Below are positions 1-8,989 of a DNA stretch of 64,000 nucleotides, piece by piece; within the stretch, counting starts at the first letter, position 1; each line of letters opens with the position of its first letter. A program made the translations under genes and the position numbers. The stretch covers positions 1-64,000 of the forward strand of contig JAHBTL010000016.1 in the NCBI GenBank assembly GCA_019638615.1. The letters run 5' to 3'. The notes beneath the pieces are model-generated. The model did not search any database and had not been told where the DNA came from. It saw nothing but the letters and a program-made list of their open reading frames with translations. The stretch is from Chitinophagaceae bacterium (lineage in GTDB: Bacteria > Bacteroidota > Bacteroidia > Chitinophagales > Chitinophagaceae).

Positions 1-300
1 GAACAACAAATTGAAGTTCACAACCGGTTGATAAACATCAAACTGGATAACATGTCATTGGCAAACCGCTATAGGATTGTATTAAGCTAAGGATATGCTG
101 GTGCGGGAGAAGCAGTCCCAACCGAAGTTCAATCGTTGAGATTGCTTCGCCGCCGTGAAAAGAGGTTAATAATGTAAATTTGATTCGGCGGACTCGCAAT
201 GACCATAATTTTTTTCACTGCGATACCCACCCACATGTCGTATTGAATTAAAGGCATATTACGGCGGGTGAAGCAGTCCCAACCTAAGGTTTAATATATT
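1..300 (+). repeat. interspersed repeat, copy A
   Basis: No gene is visible in the first 462 bases. Positions 1-75 match, in reverse complement, about 27900-27975, and the phrase from about 107 (gcgggagaagcagtccca, followed by an AT-rich stretch and a gcaatgac end) recurs at about 36348 and, inverted, at about 27780. The unit appears twice inside this copy (about 105-200 and 270-300). It looks like a non-coding dispersed repeat; no open reading frame or clear terminal duplication is seen. Confidence 0.6.
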
Positions 301-462
301 AATACTAACGATAGTGAGTATAAGCAATCATTATTTTGCTCACTAAAAAACCGCGGCAACCTCCGGCATGTTTTACCTGTTCTTAATATACAGCGAACTA
401 AAATGCATGTTACATTTGCGGGGATGTATTGCCAGGCTATTCTACCCTTTAAACCGGTTGAC

Positions 463-2115
463 ATGATCAGAAAAATGCTTTTCTTCTTTTTTTTAGTTTC
501 ACAGGTAAGTTTTCTGCTGGCCCAGCCTGCCCCCGCTCCATTGCCCGTGTCGAAAAACAGGTTTATTGTAATTGCCCACAGGGGGGATCATACCAAAGTG
601 CCCGAAAACACGCTGGAGGCGTTTAAAAATGCCATCAAAGCAGGAGCGGATTATGTGGAGGTGGATCTGCGCACTACCAAAGACGGTTACCTGGTGGTGT
701 ATCACGATGCTACCGTAGATCGCATGACGGACGGAACAGGGAAACTGAAAGACTTAACGCTGGAAGAGGTTAAGCAACTGAAGGTAAGTGATAAAACAAA
801 AAAGGATAAAAAAGTATACCGCATCCCGGAGTTTAAGGAGGTGTTGGATATATGCAGGGGCAGGATCAATATATACCTTGATTTCAAAGATGCCGGTGTA
901 ACGCAAACCTGGAAACAAATTGCGGATGCCGGTATGGAAAAGCAGGTAGTGGTATATGTTAGCTCTGTTCCTTTGTATAAAGCATGGCGAAAGGAAGCTC
1001 CCGCTGTGCCACTTATCACCAGTGTTATTGATGAAGTAAAAAATAAAGACGGTCTTGCTTTTTTCCTGAGCCAGGGCACTATAGAAGTATTAGACAATGT
1101 ACGGGAAAAAGAGATGGTGGAAACAGCCGGTGATTATAAGGTGGCTGTTTGGCTGGATGTGGAAAGTGATGAAGAAGGGGACGCTGTATGGAAGCAGACG
1201 ATGGAACTGGGTACCCAGGGTATTCAAACCGATCACCCCGGCGCGCTGGTAAAATATCTTAAAAAGAATAAGATCAGGGACGGGTTGCCGGTAGATCCTT
1301 CAAAGGAAGATCCATATGCTAAATACAGGAAAAAAACGTACAGGGAGTTTAAGAATATTAAATATGGCGATGCCCCCGATGGTGAAAATACTTTTGATGC
1401 CTACATACCCCAAAACCTGAAAGAGGGCGCTAAAGTAATCATATACATTCATGGTGGCGGCTGGAGCGGCGGCGACAAATCGGAGTTCCCCAGACAACTG
1501 ATCGAAGAGTTGACCGGCAGGCGGGGGTATGTAGTAGCGTCTGTTAATTACCGGCTGGTTAAAAACGGCAATAACCGGTTTCCCGCACAGATTGAAGATG
1601 TAAAGAAAGTGCTGGAATTTATTACGAAGAATGCCAAAAAATACAGGTACAACGGTAACGAATATGCTTTAATGGGCGGAAGCGCCGGAGGACATTTGGC
1701 TATGTTGTATGCGTATGGGTATGATGAAAAAAAGCAGGTAAAAACCGTGGTTGATTTGTGGGGCCCGACAGATCTTACCGATAAATCCGTAAGACCGGAC
1801 GGCAGCAACGCGGATAATACCGTTATTAACTTTTTAGGGGAAAAAGATCACAACGCGGCAATTACCAGGCAGGCCAGCCCGGCTTATTATCTAACTAAAG
1901 AAACAGGCGTGCCCACCATTCTTTTTCATGGCGCAGAGGATCCCCTGGTGCATGTAAGCCAGGCAGAGAACCTGTATAAAAAATTGCAGGAGCTGGAAAT
2001 ACCTGCTCAACTGGAAATTTATCCAAATGAAAAGCATGGCGTTGGACCGGCCTCGGTAATAGATGTATTTGCCAAAACGATAGCCTGGTTAGAAAAATAT
2101 TATCCCCTTCAATAA
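463..2115 (+). CDS. exported glycerophosphodiester phosphodiesterase fused to an alpha/beta-hydrolase esterase
   Basis: This is a two-enzyme fusion of 550 residues starting at ATG 463, chosen because it gives a clean signal peptide (hydrophobic residues 6-20, cleavage near A20-Q21); an upstream in-frame ATG at 403 would bury it. Residues about 33-270 are a GDPD domain: HRG at 39-41, PENT at 47-50, E66 and D68 in EVDL, and H81 in the HD motif, the usual acid-base and metal-binding set. Residues about 300-550 are an alpha/beta hydrolase with an HGGGW oxyanion loop at 330-334 and a likely triad S407 (in GGSAGG), D493 and H525. The protein should act in the periplasm, splitting glycerophosphodiesters and, through the second domain, an ester bond. 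It is followed after 16 nt by another phosphoesterase gene, so an operon is likely. Confidence 0.88.
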   Translation: MIRKMLFFFFLVSQVSFLLAQPAPAPLPVSKNRFIVIAHRGDHTKVPENTLEAFKNAIKAGADYVEVDLRTTKDGYLVVYHDATVDRMTDGTGKLKDLTLEEVKQLKVSDKTKKDKKVYRIPEFKEVLDICRGRINIYLDFKDAGVTQTWKQIADAGMEKQVVVYVSSVPLYKAWRKEAPAVPLITSVIDEVKNKDGLAFFLSQGTIEVLDNVREKEMVETAGDYKVAVWLDVESDEEGDAVWKQTMELGTQGIQTDHPGALVKYLKKNKIRDGLPVDPSKEDPYAKYRKKTYREFKNIKYGDAPDGENTFDAYIPQNLKEGAKVIIYIHGGGWSGGDKSEFPRQLIEELTGRRGYVVASVNYRLVKNGNNRFPAQIEDVKKVLEFITKNAKKYRYNGNEYALMGGSAGGHLAMLYAYGYDEKKQVKTVVDLWGPTDLTDKSVRPDGSNADNTVINFLGEKDHNAAITRQASPAYYLTKETGVPTILFHGAEDPLVHVSQAENLYKKLQELEIPAQLEIYPNEKHGVGPASVIDVFAKTIAWLEKYYPLQ

Positions 2116-2131
2116 ACTAAAATCAAATCTC

Positions 2132-3265
2132 ATGAAATATAAATTTTGGGCAGCTTGTACCTGTATATTATGCTTTATTGGATGTAGCGACAACCAGCAA
2201 AAGAATGACAGTGCCGCATCATCCGGATCCATTGAAAATATTATTGTAATTACTACGGACGGATTGCGCTGGCAGGATGTATATACAGGGATGGATTCTG
2301 CCATTGCCTCCAACGCATCGTATATGCAAAGCAGGAGAGACAGCGCTGAAATGTTTGAGCAGTACTGGTCGCCCGACCCGCCGGAAAGAAGGAAAAAGCT
2401 GATGCCGTTTTTCTGGAATACGATTGCGCAAAACGGCCAGTTGTATGGTAACCGCCTGTATGATAATAAAGTAAATTGTGCCAATCCTTATTGGTTTTCG
2501 TACCCCGGCTATAATGAAATATTAACAGGCTATCCTGACACAGCGGTTAATTCAAATGAATATATGCCTAATCCGCATGTTACCGTATTGGAATACATCA
2601 ACAAACAACCAGCCTTTGCAGGTAAAGTGGCTGCGTTCGGCGCCTGGGAGGCGTTCGACAGGATATTAAACAAGGAACGTTGTGGTTTCCCGGTAGTAGC
2701 GGCGTTTGGCTTAACCGGCGGCGATAAGCCAACAGCTACCGAACAACTGCTGAACAATATGCTGCGCGATTCTTTTAAGCCATTCCATGATGGTGAATGC
2801 CTGGATGTATTTACGCATTATATGGCATTTGATTACCTGAAAGAAAGAAATCCCAGGGTATTATATATAGCGTACGGCGAAACAGATGAATGGGCGCACT
2901 CGGGCGAATACAGGCATTACCTGGATGCCGCGCACCAGTTCGACAAATGGGTGGGAGATATATGGGATCATATTCAAAGCGCACCTCAATACAAAAACAA
3001 GACGGCATTGTTCATTACTACAGATCATGGCAGGGGAAATACAGATAAGAACAAATGGACGGGACATGGCAGCGGCAGCGTTGAAGACTCTTATGAAATA
3101 TGGATGGCTGTTATGGGACCGGGACTGCCTGCAAAAGGTGAAGTGAAAACTGCCATGCAGTTATACCAGAAACAATCCGCCCAAACGATCGCTTCATTGT
3201 TAGGGTTGGAATACAAAGCGGATCATCCCATCGCGGAAGCCGTAAAAGAAATTAAGCAGCCGTAA
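2132..3265 (+). CDS. alkaline-phosphatase-superfamily lipoprotein (phosphoglyceromutase/phosphodiesterase-like)
   Basis: The 377-residue product begins with a lipoprotein signal peptide whose acceptor is C18 (preceded by FIG). The core is an alkaline phosphatase superfamily fold: first metal aspartate D43 in VITTDGLRW, second site D252 and H256 (TDEWAHSG), third site D298-H299 (TTDHGRG) and H312 (GHG). The segment that normally carries the Thr or Ser nucleophile reads WFSYPGYNEILTG, so the nucleophile is not in its usual place. Bacteroidota homologues are often labelled phosphoglyceromutase without proof. It lies between a GDPD fusion and a metallophosphatase, with gaps of 16 and 14 nt, which supports a role in releasing phosphate from organic esters outside the inner membrane. 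Confidence 0.8.
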   Translation: MKYKFWAACTCILCFIGCSDNQQKNDSAASSGSIENIIVITTDGLRWQDVYTGMDSAIASNASYMQSRRDSAEMFEQYWSPDPPERRKKLMPFFWNTIAQNGQLYGNRLYDNKVNCANPYWFSYPGYNEILTGYPDTAVNSNEYMPNPHVTVLEYINKQPAFAGKVAAFGAWEAFDRILNKERCGFPVVAAFGLTGGDKPTATEQLLNNMLRDSFKPFHDGECLDVFTHYMAFDYLKERNPRVLYIAYGETDEWAHSGEYRHYLDAAHQFDKWVGDIWDHIQSAPQYKNKTALFITTDHGRGNTDKNKWTGHGSGSVEDSYEIWMAVMGPGLPAKGEVKTAMQLYQKQSAQTIASLLGLEYKADHPIAEAVKEIKQP

Positions 3266-3279
3266 CATAAAAATATAGG

Positions 3280-4554
3280 ATGCAGAAAAAGATAATTTCA
3301 TACCTGTTTTTCTTACTGATAGTTTCGTTTACACATTCATTCGCGCAATCGCCGTCAGTAAATCCTTACCCCGCCGGGCCTTATCCCGACAGGATATTTT
3401 TAAATATTACAGAAGACGCCTCCACCTCGATGGCAGCCAGTTGGAGAACCGGCGTTGAGGTAGTAGAGAATTTCCTGGAAATTATGCCCGCAACCGATAC
3501 TCCTTCCAATATTAAAAACGCGATGAGCCATAAAGCTTTTACTGAGCCGTTTGAGCTGGATCACGTGCAAGCTAATTATCATTCGGTAAAAGTTAAAGAC
3601 CTGCAGCCAAATACATTGTATATGTATCGAGTAGGAGCCGGCAATTACTGGAGCGAATGGTTTCATATTAAAACAGCCGGAAAGCCGGGTGAAAAGTTTT
3701 CGTTTATCTATATGGGAGATGTGCAGGTGGGCATGCGTACGCTTTGGCCCAGGGTAATACGCGAAGCATATAAAAGGGTTCCTGACGCGAGGCTGATCAT
3801 GTATGCGGGTGATATAGTGAACAGGGGCTTTAATGATCACGAATGGGGGGAATTGTTTGATGGCGGCAGCTTTATTCACAGTACCATACCAGGTTTGCCT
3901 TCACCCGGCAACCATGAACATGCGGACAATGCGGAAGGCATAAATATAATTACACCCCTTTGGAGACAACAGTTTGCTTTGCCCGACAATGGGCCGGAAG
4001 GATTGGAAGAGACTTGTTATTATGCCGATGTGCAGGGCGTAAGGTTTATTTCATTGAATTCGCAGGCCATCTGGTTTGGTGGCGAAATGATGCGAAGGCA
4101 GATGGACTGGCTGCATAAGATATTGGGTAACAATCCTAATAAATGGACCTGTGTTACTTTTCATCATCCTGTATATTCTGTTAAATCCAATCGTGATAAT
4201 AAAGATCTGCGCGAAAAGTTCCAGCCCATTTTCGACCAGTATAAGGTGGACCTGGTGTTGCAGGGGCATGACCATGCATACGGGCGCGGTATGAAAAACA
4301 TTCCCATGCCCGATAAAAAGGGTTCTTCCGGTACCATGTATGTAGTTTCAATGGCGGGATCTAAAATGTACGACGAAAACAAACAGGACTGGATGGATAA
4401 ATCGGCAGGTCACGTGCAGCTATACCAGGTAATAACGGTAGATGGCGACAGGCTTTCTTATAATTCCTATACTGCTTCGGGAAAGCTGTTCGACGCTTTT
4501 GACTTAATAAAGCAGAAAGGAAAGATCAATAAAATGGTAGAGCGCAGTAAATAA
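3280..4554 (+). CDS. secreted purple-acid-phosphatase-like metallophosphoesterase
   Basis: A 424-residue protein with a signal peptide (cleavage near A22). Residues about 30-130 form the fibronectin-III-like N-terminal domain of purple acid phosphatases and the rest is a calcineurin-like phosphoesterase. Metal ligands are D147 (MGDVQ), D178 (GDIVN), N211-H212 (GNHE), H295/H296 (FHHP) and H330/H332 (GHDH). The GDxxY tyrosine that gives purple acid phosphatases their colour is replaced by asparagine (N181), so the metal centre may differ from the classical Fe(III) one. It is the last gene of the three-gene phosphoesterase cassette and is followed by a hairpin at 4584-4610. Confidence 0.85.
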   Translation: MQKKIISYLFFLLIVSFTHSFAQSPSVNPYPAGPYPDRIFLNITEDASTSMAASWRTGVEVVENFLEIMPATDTPSNIKNAMSHKAFTEPFELDHVQANYHSVKVKDLQPNTLYMYRVGAGNYWSEWFHIKTAGKPGEKFSFIYMGDVQVGMRTLWPRVIREAYKRVPDARLIMYAGDIVNRGFNDHEWGELFDGGSFIHSTIPGLPSPGNHEHADNAEGINIITPLWRQQFALPDNGPEGLEETCYYADVQGVRFISLNSQAIWFGGEMMRRQMDWLHKILGNNPNKWTCVTFHHPVYSVKSNRDNKDLREKFQPIFDQYKVDLVLQGHDHAYGRGMKNIPMPDKKGSSGTMYVVSMAGSKMYDENKQDWMDKSAGHVQLYQVITVDGDRLSYNSYTASGKLFDAFDLIKQKGKINKMVERSK

Positions 4555-4583
4555 TCATTTTGTGTACAACTACGATAAACAGG

Positions 4584-4610
4584 GTTTCCAACCTTTCAAA
4601 GGTTGGAAAC
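4584..4610 (+). terminator. hairpin after the phosphoesterase cassette
   Basis: A perfect 10-bp inverted repeat (gtttccaacc and ggttggaaac, extendable by T-A pairs into the loop) is followed by tcttt. It lies 30 nt after the stop of the metallophosphatase gene and before the carA promoter region. The run of U is short, so termination may be partial. Confidence 0.6.
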
Positions 4611-4676
4611 TCTTTAATAAAAAAACCACTTGCCAAACCGCCTTAATTTCTTTTCTTTGCAAAATTTTACTATAAC

Positions 4677-5777
4677 ATGTCTGAAACCCCTCAACAAGAC
4701 GCTGTCCTGGTACTGGAAGATGGAAATGTTTTTCATGGAAAAGCGTTTGGGAAAATAGGTACTACTACCGGCGAAATATGCTTCAATACCGGAATGACCG
4801 GCTACCAGGAAGTTTTTACCGACCCCAGCTACTATGGACAAATCGTGATCATGAATGCCGCGCATATCGGCAACTATGGCGTAAAGACTGCCGATGTGGA
4901 AAGCAATTCTGTAAAAATCAGGGGTTTGATAGCACGTAACCTGGAAGAACGTTACAGCAGGTTCCAGGCAGACAATTCTTTGCAGCAATACCTGGAGGCG
5001 CAAAATATTGTGGCAATTCATGGAGTTGATACAAGAGCGCTGGTTGCGCATATACGCACATCAGGCGCAATGAACTGCATCATTTCATCGGATATAAAGG
5101 ACATTCATGCCCTTAAAGATAAATTGAAGGAAGTTCCTTCTATGGACGGGCTGGAGCTGGCGTCTGTAGTATCTACAAAAGAAGTATATGAAATGGGGAA
5201 TCCGCATTCTCCTGTCCGCATAGCGGTATACGACTTTGGGGTAAAGAAAAATATACTGAACTGTCTCGTGGAAAGAGGCGCCCATGTGCGGGTATACCCT
5301 GCAAAAACGCCTTTGCGTGAAACGGAAGAATTTCAGCCGCACGGCTATTTTATTTCCAATGGACCCGGCGACCCGGCGCCCATGGATTACGCTATCAAAA
5401 CGGTCAAAGAAATCCTTGCTAAAAATAAACCCATGTTTGGCATTTGTCTGGGGCACCAGTTGCTGGCCCTTGCCAACGATATCCCGACATTTAAAATGCA
5501 CCACGGGCACAGGGGGTTGAACCATCCTGTAAAAAATATGATTACCGGCAGAAGCGAGATCACTACTCAAAATCACGGGTTTGGCGTTGACCCGGAAGCG
5601 GTAAAAAAATCAGATAAAGTGGAGATCACGCACGTGAACCTGAATGATGATTCTATAGAAGGAATAAGATTAAAGGGCAAACCTGCTTTCTCCGTACAAT
5701 ATCATCCTGAATCGACACCCGGGCCACACGACAGCCGTTACCTGTTTGACGAGTTTATCGGAATGATGAAGAAGTAG
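4677..5777 (+). CDS. carA: carbamoyl-phosphate synthase small (glutaminase) subunit
   Basis: The 366-residue product hydrolyses glutamine and channels ammonia to the large subunit CarB for carbamoyl phosphate, feeding pyrimidine and arginine synthesis. The N-terminal CPSase small-chain domain (residues 8-140, with TTGEICFNTGMTGYQE) is followed by a class I glutamine amidotransferase domain with nucleophile C257 (GICLGHQ) and H343/E345 (YHPES). The length is normal for the family. carB is not in this window. A Bacteroidota-type -33 TTG near 4630 and a weak -7 element at 4652-4659 precede it. Downstream lies a repeat-rich gap, then aroQ on the same strand. Confidence 0.97.
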   Translation: MSETPQQDAVLVLEDGNVFHGKAFGKIGTTTGEICFNTGMTGYQEVFTDPSYYGQIVIMNAAHIGNYGVKTADVESNSVKIRGLIARNLEERYSRFQADNSLQQYLEAQNIVAIHGVDTRALVAHIRTSGAMNCIISSDIKDIHALKDKLKEVPSMDGLELASVVSTKEVYEMGNPHSPVRIAVYDFGVKKNILNCLVERGAHVRVYPAKTPLRETEEFQPHGYFISNGPGDPAPMDYAIKTVKEILAKNKPMFGICLGHQLLALANDIPTFKMHHGHRGLNHPVKNMITGRSEITTQNHGFGVDPEAVKKSDKVEITHVNLNDDSIEGIRLKGKPAFSVQYHPESTPGPHDSRYLFDEFIGMMKK

Positions 5778-5785
5778 ATGTTGGA

Positions 5786-5835
5786 GTTTATAGTTTGGGG
5801 TTTATGGTTTGTTGCAGGTTACAAGTTGCAGGTTT
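5786..5835. repeat. short intergenic repeat phrase
   Basis: The gap between carA and aroQ contains gtttatagtttggggttta, which recurs in near-identical form at 13183-13200, and a ttgcaggttacaagttgcag phrase at 5812-5831 whose reverse complement recurs at about 26332-26354. These are short dispersed sequences in this genome rather than gene parts; inverted copies a few tens of bases downstream could form hairpins. Confidence 0.5.
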
Positions 5836-5913
5836 GGATTGTATGGTTCAAATAACCATAAACAATAAACTTAAAACAATAAACCAGGGGCTGACACCCC
5901 AAATAATACTATT

Positions 5914-6333
5914 ATGAAGATTGCCATTATCAATGGACCTAATTTAAACCTGCTCGGCAAGCGTGAAACGGATATTTATGGCAACATGCCGTTTGAAAAA
6001 TTCTTTTCGGAACTGCAGCAAAAGTATCCTGCCGTGTCACTGCATTATTATCAAAGTAATGTGGAGGGCGAGCTGATCAACGAGTTGCAAAGGGTGGGCT
6101 ATGATTATGACGGCATTATACTCAATCCGGCAGGGTATACGCATACATCGGTGGCTATCGGCGATGCCATCGCGGCAATAAAGGCGCCGGTGGTAGAGGT
6201 ACATATTTCGAATGTGCATGCCCGTGAGGACTTCCGCAAGCTGTCGCATGTATCCGGTAAAGCTGCGGGAAGTATTTTTGGTTTAGGTCTTAAAGGGTAC
6301 GAGCTGGCTTTGCAGTATCTGATAAAAGGATAG
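5914..6333 (+). CDS. aroQ: type II 3-dehydroquinate dehydratase
   Basis: A 139-residue cytoplasmic enzyme that removes water from 3-dehydroquinate in the shikimate pathway. The family features are all visible: NGPNLNLLG at 7-15, R17, catalytic Y22 on the flexible loop, NPAGYTHTSVA at 71-81, and catalytic H97 in EVHISN. The length is typical of the dodecameric type II enzyme. It stops only 2 nt from the stop of the convergent DUF1080 gene, leaving no room for a separate terminator. aroE lies elsewhere in the window (22737). Confidence 0.97.
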   Translation: MKIAIINGPNLNLLGKRETDIYGNMPFEKFFSELQQKYPAVSLHYYQSNVEGELINELQRVGYDYDGIILNPAGYTHTSVAIGDAIAAIKAPVVEVHISNVHAREDFRKLSHVSGKAAGSIFGLGLKGYELALQYLIKG

Positions 6334-6335
6334 TA

Positions 6336-7214
6336 TCATTCACATTTCGAAGGATCATCCTTGATATAGTAACGTTTATAATATTCCGATCCGGGGTCCA
6401 TGCATCCTTCCAGGTTCAGCAGCTCCACTTTCCGGAAATCTATTTCCTGCCCCTCGCTTTGCAGCGCAATGAAACCTGATTTTAAAGGCGTTCCGTCTAT
6501 TTTAATGGCAGGGTCGTAACGGTTCGCAACGCCGCCGCCGATCTGTGGCTTGGAATACTGTAGTACTGTATCGCCGTTAATGATATGTGTGATCAGCGAG
6601 TCGCCCAGTACAATCGCTTCGGCTCTTACCCATTGCTCACCGTCGTATGTTTTTGAGGTAGACTCTATACAGTGCCTTGGATCTATCCTGCCTTCATATA
6701 CCACATCGGTTCCGGGGGAGCACATATTGCCTGTAGGGCGCGGATTGCCGTCGCTCAGGCCTCCCAGGAACTGCATTTCCACCGAAATGGGCCAATCCTG
6801 TTCTTTGGGCATGGTGCGCGGATCCTGCGAATGAAGCATTACCCCGCTGTTTTTAATGGTATACCCGGGAGCGTCTTTGCGCCATTGTCCTGTAAAACGA
6901 TACTCCACTACCAGGTGGTAATAAGAATAAGGCGTTTTGAAATATAAGTGTCCATACTGTTCATTAAACGCATCGTACTGGTCGTATCTCACCTTGACAA
7001 TACTATCTTCTACACGGAAAGTATTTCCAAAATTTTCACCCGTTTCATGATGATGGATTTTTACGATCCAGTCGTTGATGTCTTTGCCGTTAAATAGTGA
7101 TATCCATTCCTGCTTGTCAGGATCTTGTTTGCGGGCTTCTTTTTGCTGTGTGGTACAGGCGCATAGCAGAAAAAAAGGGAATATATAAGCAAGGAACACA
7201 CATTTTTTCATCAT
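6336..7214 (-). CDS. DUF1080 (3-keto-disaccharide hydrolase-like) lipoprotein
   Basis: I chose the ATG at 7214 (292 residues) because it opens a lipoprotein signal (hydrophobic 5-17, FLLCAC with acceptor C20); a longer reading from 7253 would overlap the upstream gene. The domain starts at the family signature WISLFNGKDINDWIVK, and the concanavalin-like fold continues to FRKVELLNLEG near the end. DUF1080 proteins include enzymes acting on 3-keto-glycosides, but the substrate here is unknown. It sits 7 nt behind the D-aminoacylase-type gene on the same strand, so they are likely co-transcribed. Four further Cys outside the lipobox are not obviously a motif. Confidence 0.82.
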   Translation of the reverse strand: MMKKCVFLAYIFPFFLLCACTTQQKEARKQDPDKQEWISLFNGKDINDWIVKIHHHETGENFGNTFRVEDSIVKVRYDQYDAFNEQYGHLYFKTPYSYYHLVVEYRFTGQWRKDAPGYTIKNSGVMLHSQDPRTMPKEQDWPISVEMQFLGGLSDGNPRPTGNMCSPGTDVVYEGRIDPRHCIESTSKTYDGEQWVRAEAIVLGDSLITHIINGDTVLQYSKPQIGGGVANRYDPAIKIDGTPLKSGFIALQSEGQEIDFRKVELLNLEGCMDPGSEYYKRYYIKDDPSKCE

Positions 7215-7221
7215 GAAAATT

Positions 7222-8808
7222 TTAGTTGATTGATTGGGTTTTTCCCGGGCCATACAATGTCATGCCATTCCTGGCGCCTGTATGATGTCCGTTGTTTACG
7301 GTAAGTTCTCCATTTACAATGACGTATCTGAATCCCTGCGAATAGGCGTGCGGCTTCTCAAAGGTGGCAGCATCCTGCACATGTTCTGTATCAAAAACAA
7401 CAATGTCTGCAAACATCCCTTCTTTTATTAATCCTCTTTGCTGCAATTGGAATTTTTGCGCCGGCAGCGATGTCATCCGGCGTATGGCTTCCTCCAGTGT
7501 AATGATCTTTTCCGTTCTTACATATTTTGCCAATACCCTGGCGTTGGTTCCGTATCCCCTGGGGTGGGGCATGCCCTGCCCGAACAAACGGATAGACGCG
7601 TCGCTGGCAAACATGTTGAAGGGATATTGCATAATGTACTGCACATCCTCTTCTCCCATGCCGTGAAAAACCGCTCCTGCCCCGCCGTTCAGCATAATTT
7701 CTATGACGGTTTCCGCTTCGTCTTTTGCTTTATGCTTCCTGCCTTTCATCAGGTTAATGGCTTCAATGCTTTTACCATTGTAGGTACTGTCGGGCTTGTA
7801 ACTGGCAACGACCGCGTATCCGAAATGTTTTAATTTTCTTTTTTTCAAACGGGCAAGCATATAGCCTATAGCCTGCTGTTTTTGTTTAGGGCGTTGCAGC
7901 CGCGCCACTATCGAATCCTGCCCGTCTGCCAGCAGTTCGTCCGGGAGCAAGGTACTGATGGAAGTGCTGCTTGCTGTATAGGGATACTGGTCGATGGTAA
8001 CGTCTATACCTTCGTCGCGTGCGGCTTTTACCATTGCCACGGTTTCCTTGCTGCGCCCCCAGTTTTGCTGGCCGCTCAGCTTAAAGTGGGATATCTGAAC
8101 AGGGATATTCGCTTCTTTACCGATCAAAAGTGCTTCCCGGATGGAAGCGGCTACCGAATCGCCCTCATCGCGCATGTGCGTGGCATATACACCGTTGTAT
8201 TTGGACGCTGCTTTTGCAAGCACGATGATTTCAGGCGTTTTGGAATAGGTACCGGGTATGTAAATCAGCCCGGTCGACAACCCCACAGCTCCGTCCTGCA
8301 TCGCTTCTTCTACCAGTTGTTCCATTTGCTGCATCTCTGCCGGCGTGGCATCGCGGATGGTCCTGCCCATCACTGTTTTACGTACATCATTGTGACCTAT
8401 CAGGCTCGCTACGTTTACGGATAGCCGTAATGAATCAATAAACCTGAAGTATTTTGCAATGTTAACATTCGACGCGCCACAATTGCCGGCTACAACAGTG
8501 GTAACACCATCGTATATAAAACTCTGTGCCATAGGATCCCCGGCTTCATCGCCTTCTATATGGGTATGTACATCAATAAAACCGGGAGCAATGACCAACC
8601 CGGTGGCATCAATGATCTGCCTGGCAGAAAATTGCAGGTTTTTCCCTGTCCGGGTTATTTTTCCGTTGCTGACGGCTACATCACCGTAATACCAGTGATT
8701 GCCTGTTCCGTCTATGATCTTTCCATTGCGGATAAGAATATCGCATGCCGGCAACTGGGCATGGGAGCACAGAGGAAAAAGTACAAGCCAGGAAAGAAAC
8801 CTTTTCAT
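7222..8808 (-). CDS. secreted N-acyl-D-amino-acid deacylase (D-aminoacylase-type amidohydrolase)
   Basis: Start ATG 8808 gives 528 residues and a short signal peptide ending in SHAQ; an in-frame ATG at 8889 would add 27 residues before it. The amidohydrolase fold shows H81 and H83 (DVHTHIEGD), C110 (GNCG, the bridging Cys typical of D-aminoacylases), HMRDE, QISHFKLSG and a late SDAS with the metal aspartate. Members hydrolyse N-acyl-D-amino acids or related D-amino-acid amides. The next gene on the strand is a DUF1080 lipoprotein. The upstream region (8809-8989) is shared with divergent dnaX. Confidence 0.88.
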   Translation of the reverse strand: MKRFLSWLVLFPLCSHAQLPACDILIRNGKIIDGTGNHWYYGDVAVSNGKITRTGKNLQFSARQIIDATGLVIAPGFIDVHTHIEGDEAGDPMAQSFIYDGVTTVVAGNCGASNVNIAKYFRFIDSLRLSVNVASLIGHNDVRKTVMGRTIRDATPAEMQQMEQLVEEAMQDGAVGLSTGLIYIPGTYSKTPEIIVLAKAASKYNGVYATHMRDEGDSVAASIREALLIGKEANIPVQISHFKLSGQQNWGRSKETVAMVKAARDEGIDVTIDQYPYTASSTSISTLLPDELLADGQDSIVARLQRPKQKQQAIGYMLARLKKRKLKHFGYAVVASYKPDSTYNGKSIEAINLMKGRKHKAKDEAETVIEIMLNGGAGAVFHGMGEEDVQYIMQYPFNMFASDASIRLFGQGMPHPRGYGTNARVLAKYVRTEKIITLEEAIRRMTSLPAQKFQLQQRGLIKEGMFADIVVFDTEHVQDAATFEKPHAYSQGFRYVIVNGELTVNNGHHTGARNGMTLYGPGKTQSIN

Positions 8809-8962
8809 AATTCCTCCAGAAACTTTTATTTTAAAAGGTACCTTATTTTCATATTGCTGCCTGAAAATAGTTGATTTACCGATATTCAACAGGTCAATTT
8901 TTTAATTTTTCCCATGTTCCCCACATTTCAATTTTTCCCCTATTTTCCAGGTTCTCTTCCCT

Positions 8963-8970
8963 TACATTTG
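8963..8970 (+). promoter_or_regulatory. -7 element of a dnaX promoter
   Basis: tacatttg fits the Bacteroidota -7 consensus TAnnTTTG and lies 19 nt before the dnaX start codon. The -33 region has only a weak T-rich match near 8941. Confidence 0.45.
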
Positions 8971-8989
8971 CATAAAGCGGTATTGAGGT

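Noticed and set aside
403-462. Upstream ATG at 403 as the start of the GDPD-esterase fusion
   Set aside because: It would place 20 extra residues before a good signal peptide; ATG 463 is preferred.
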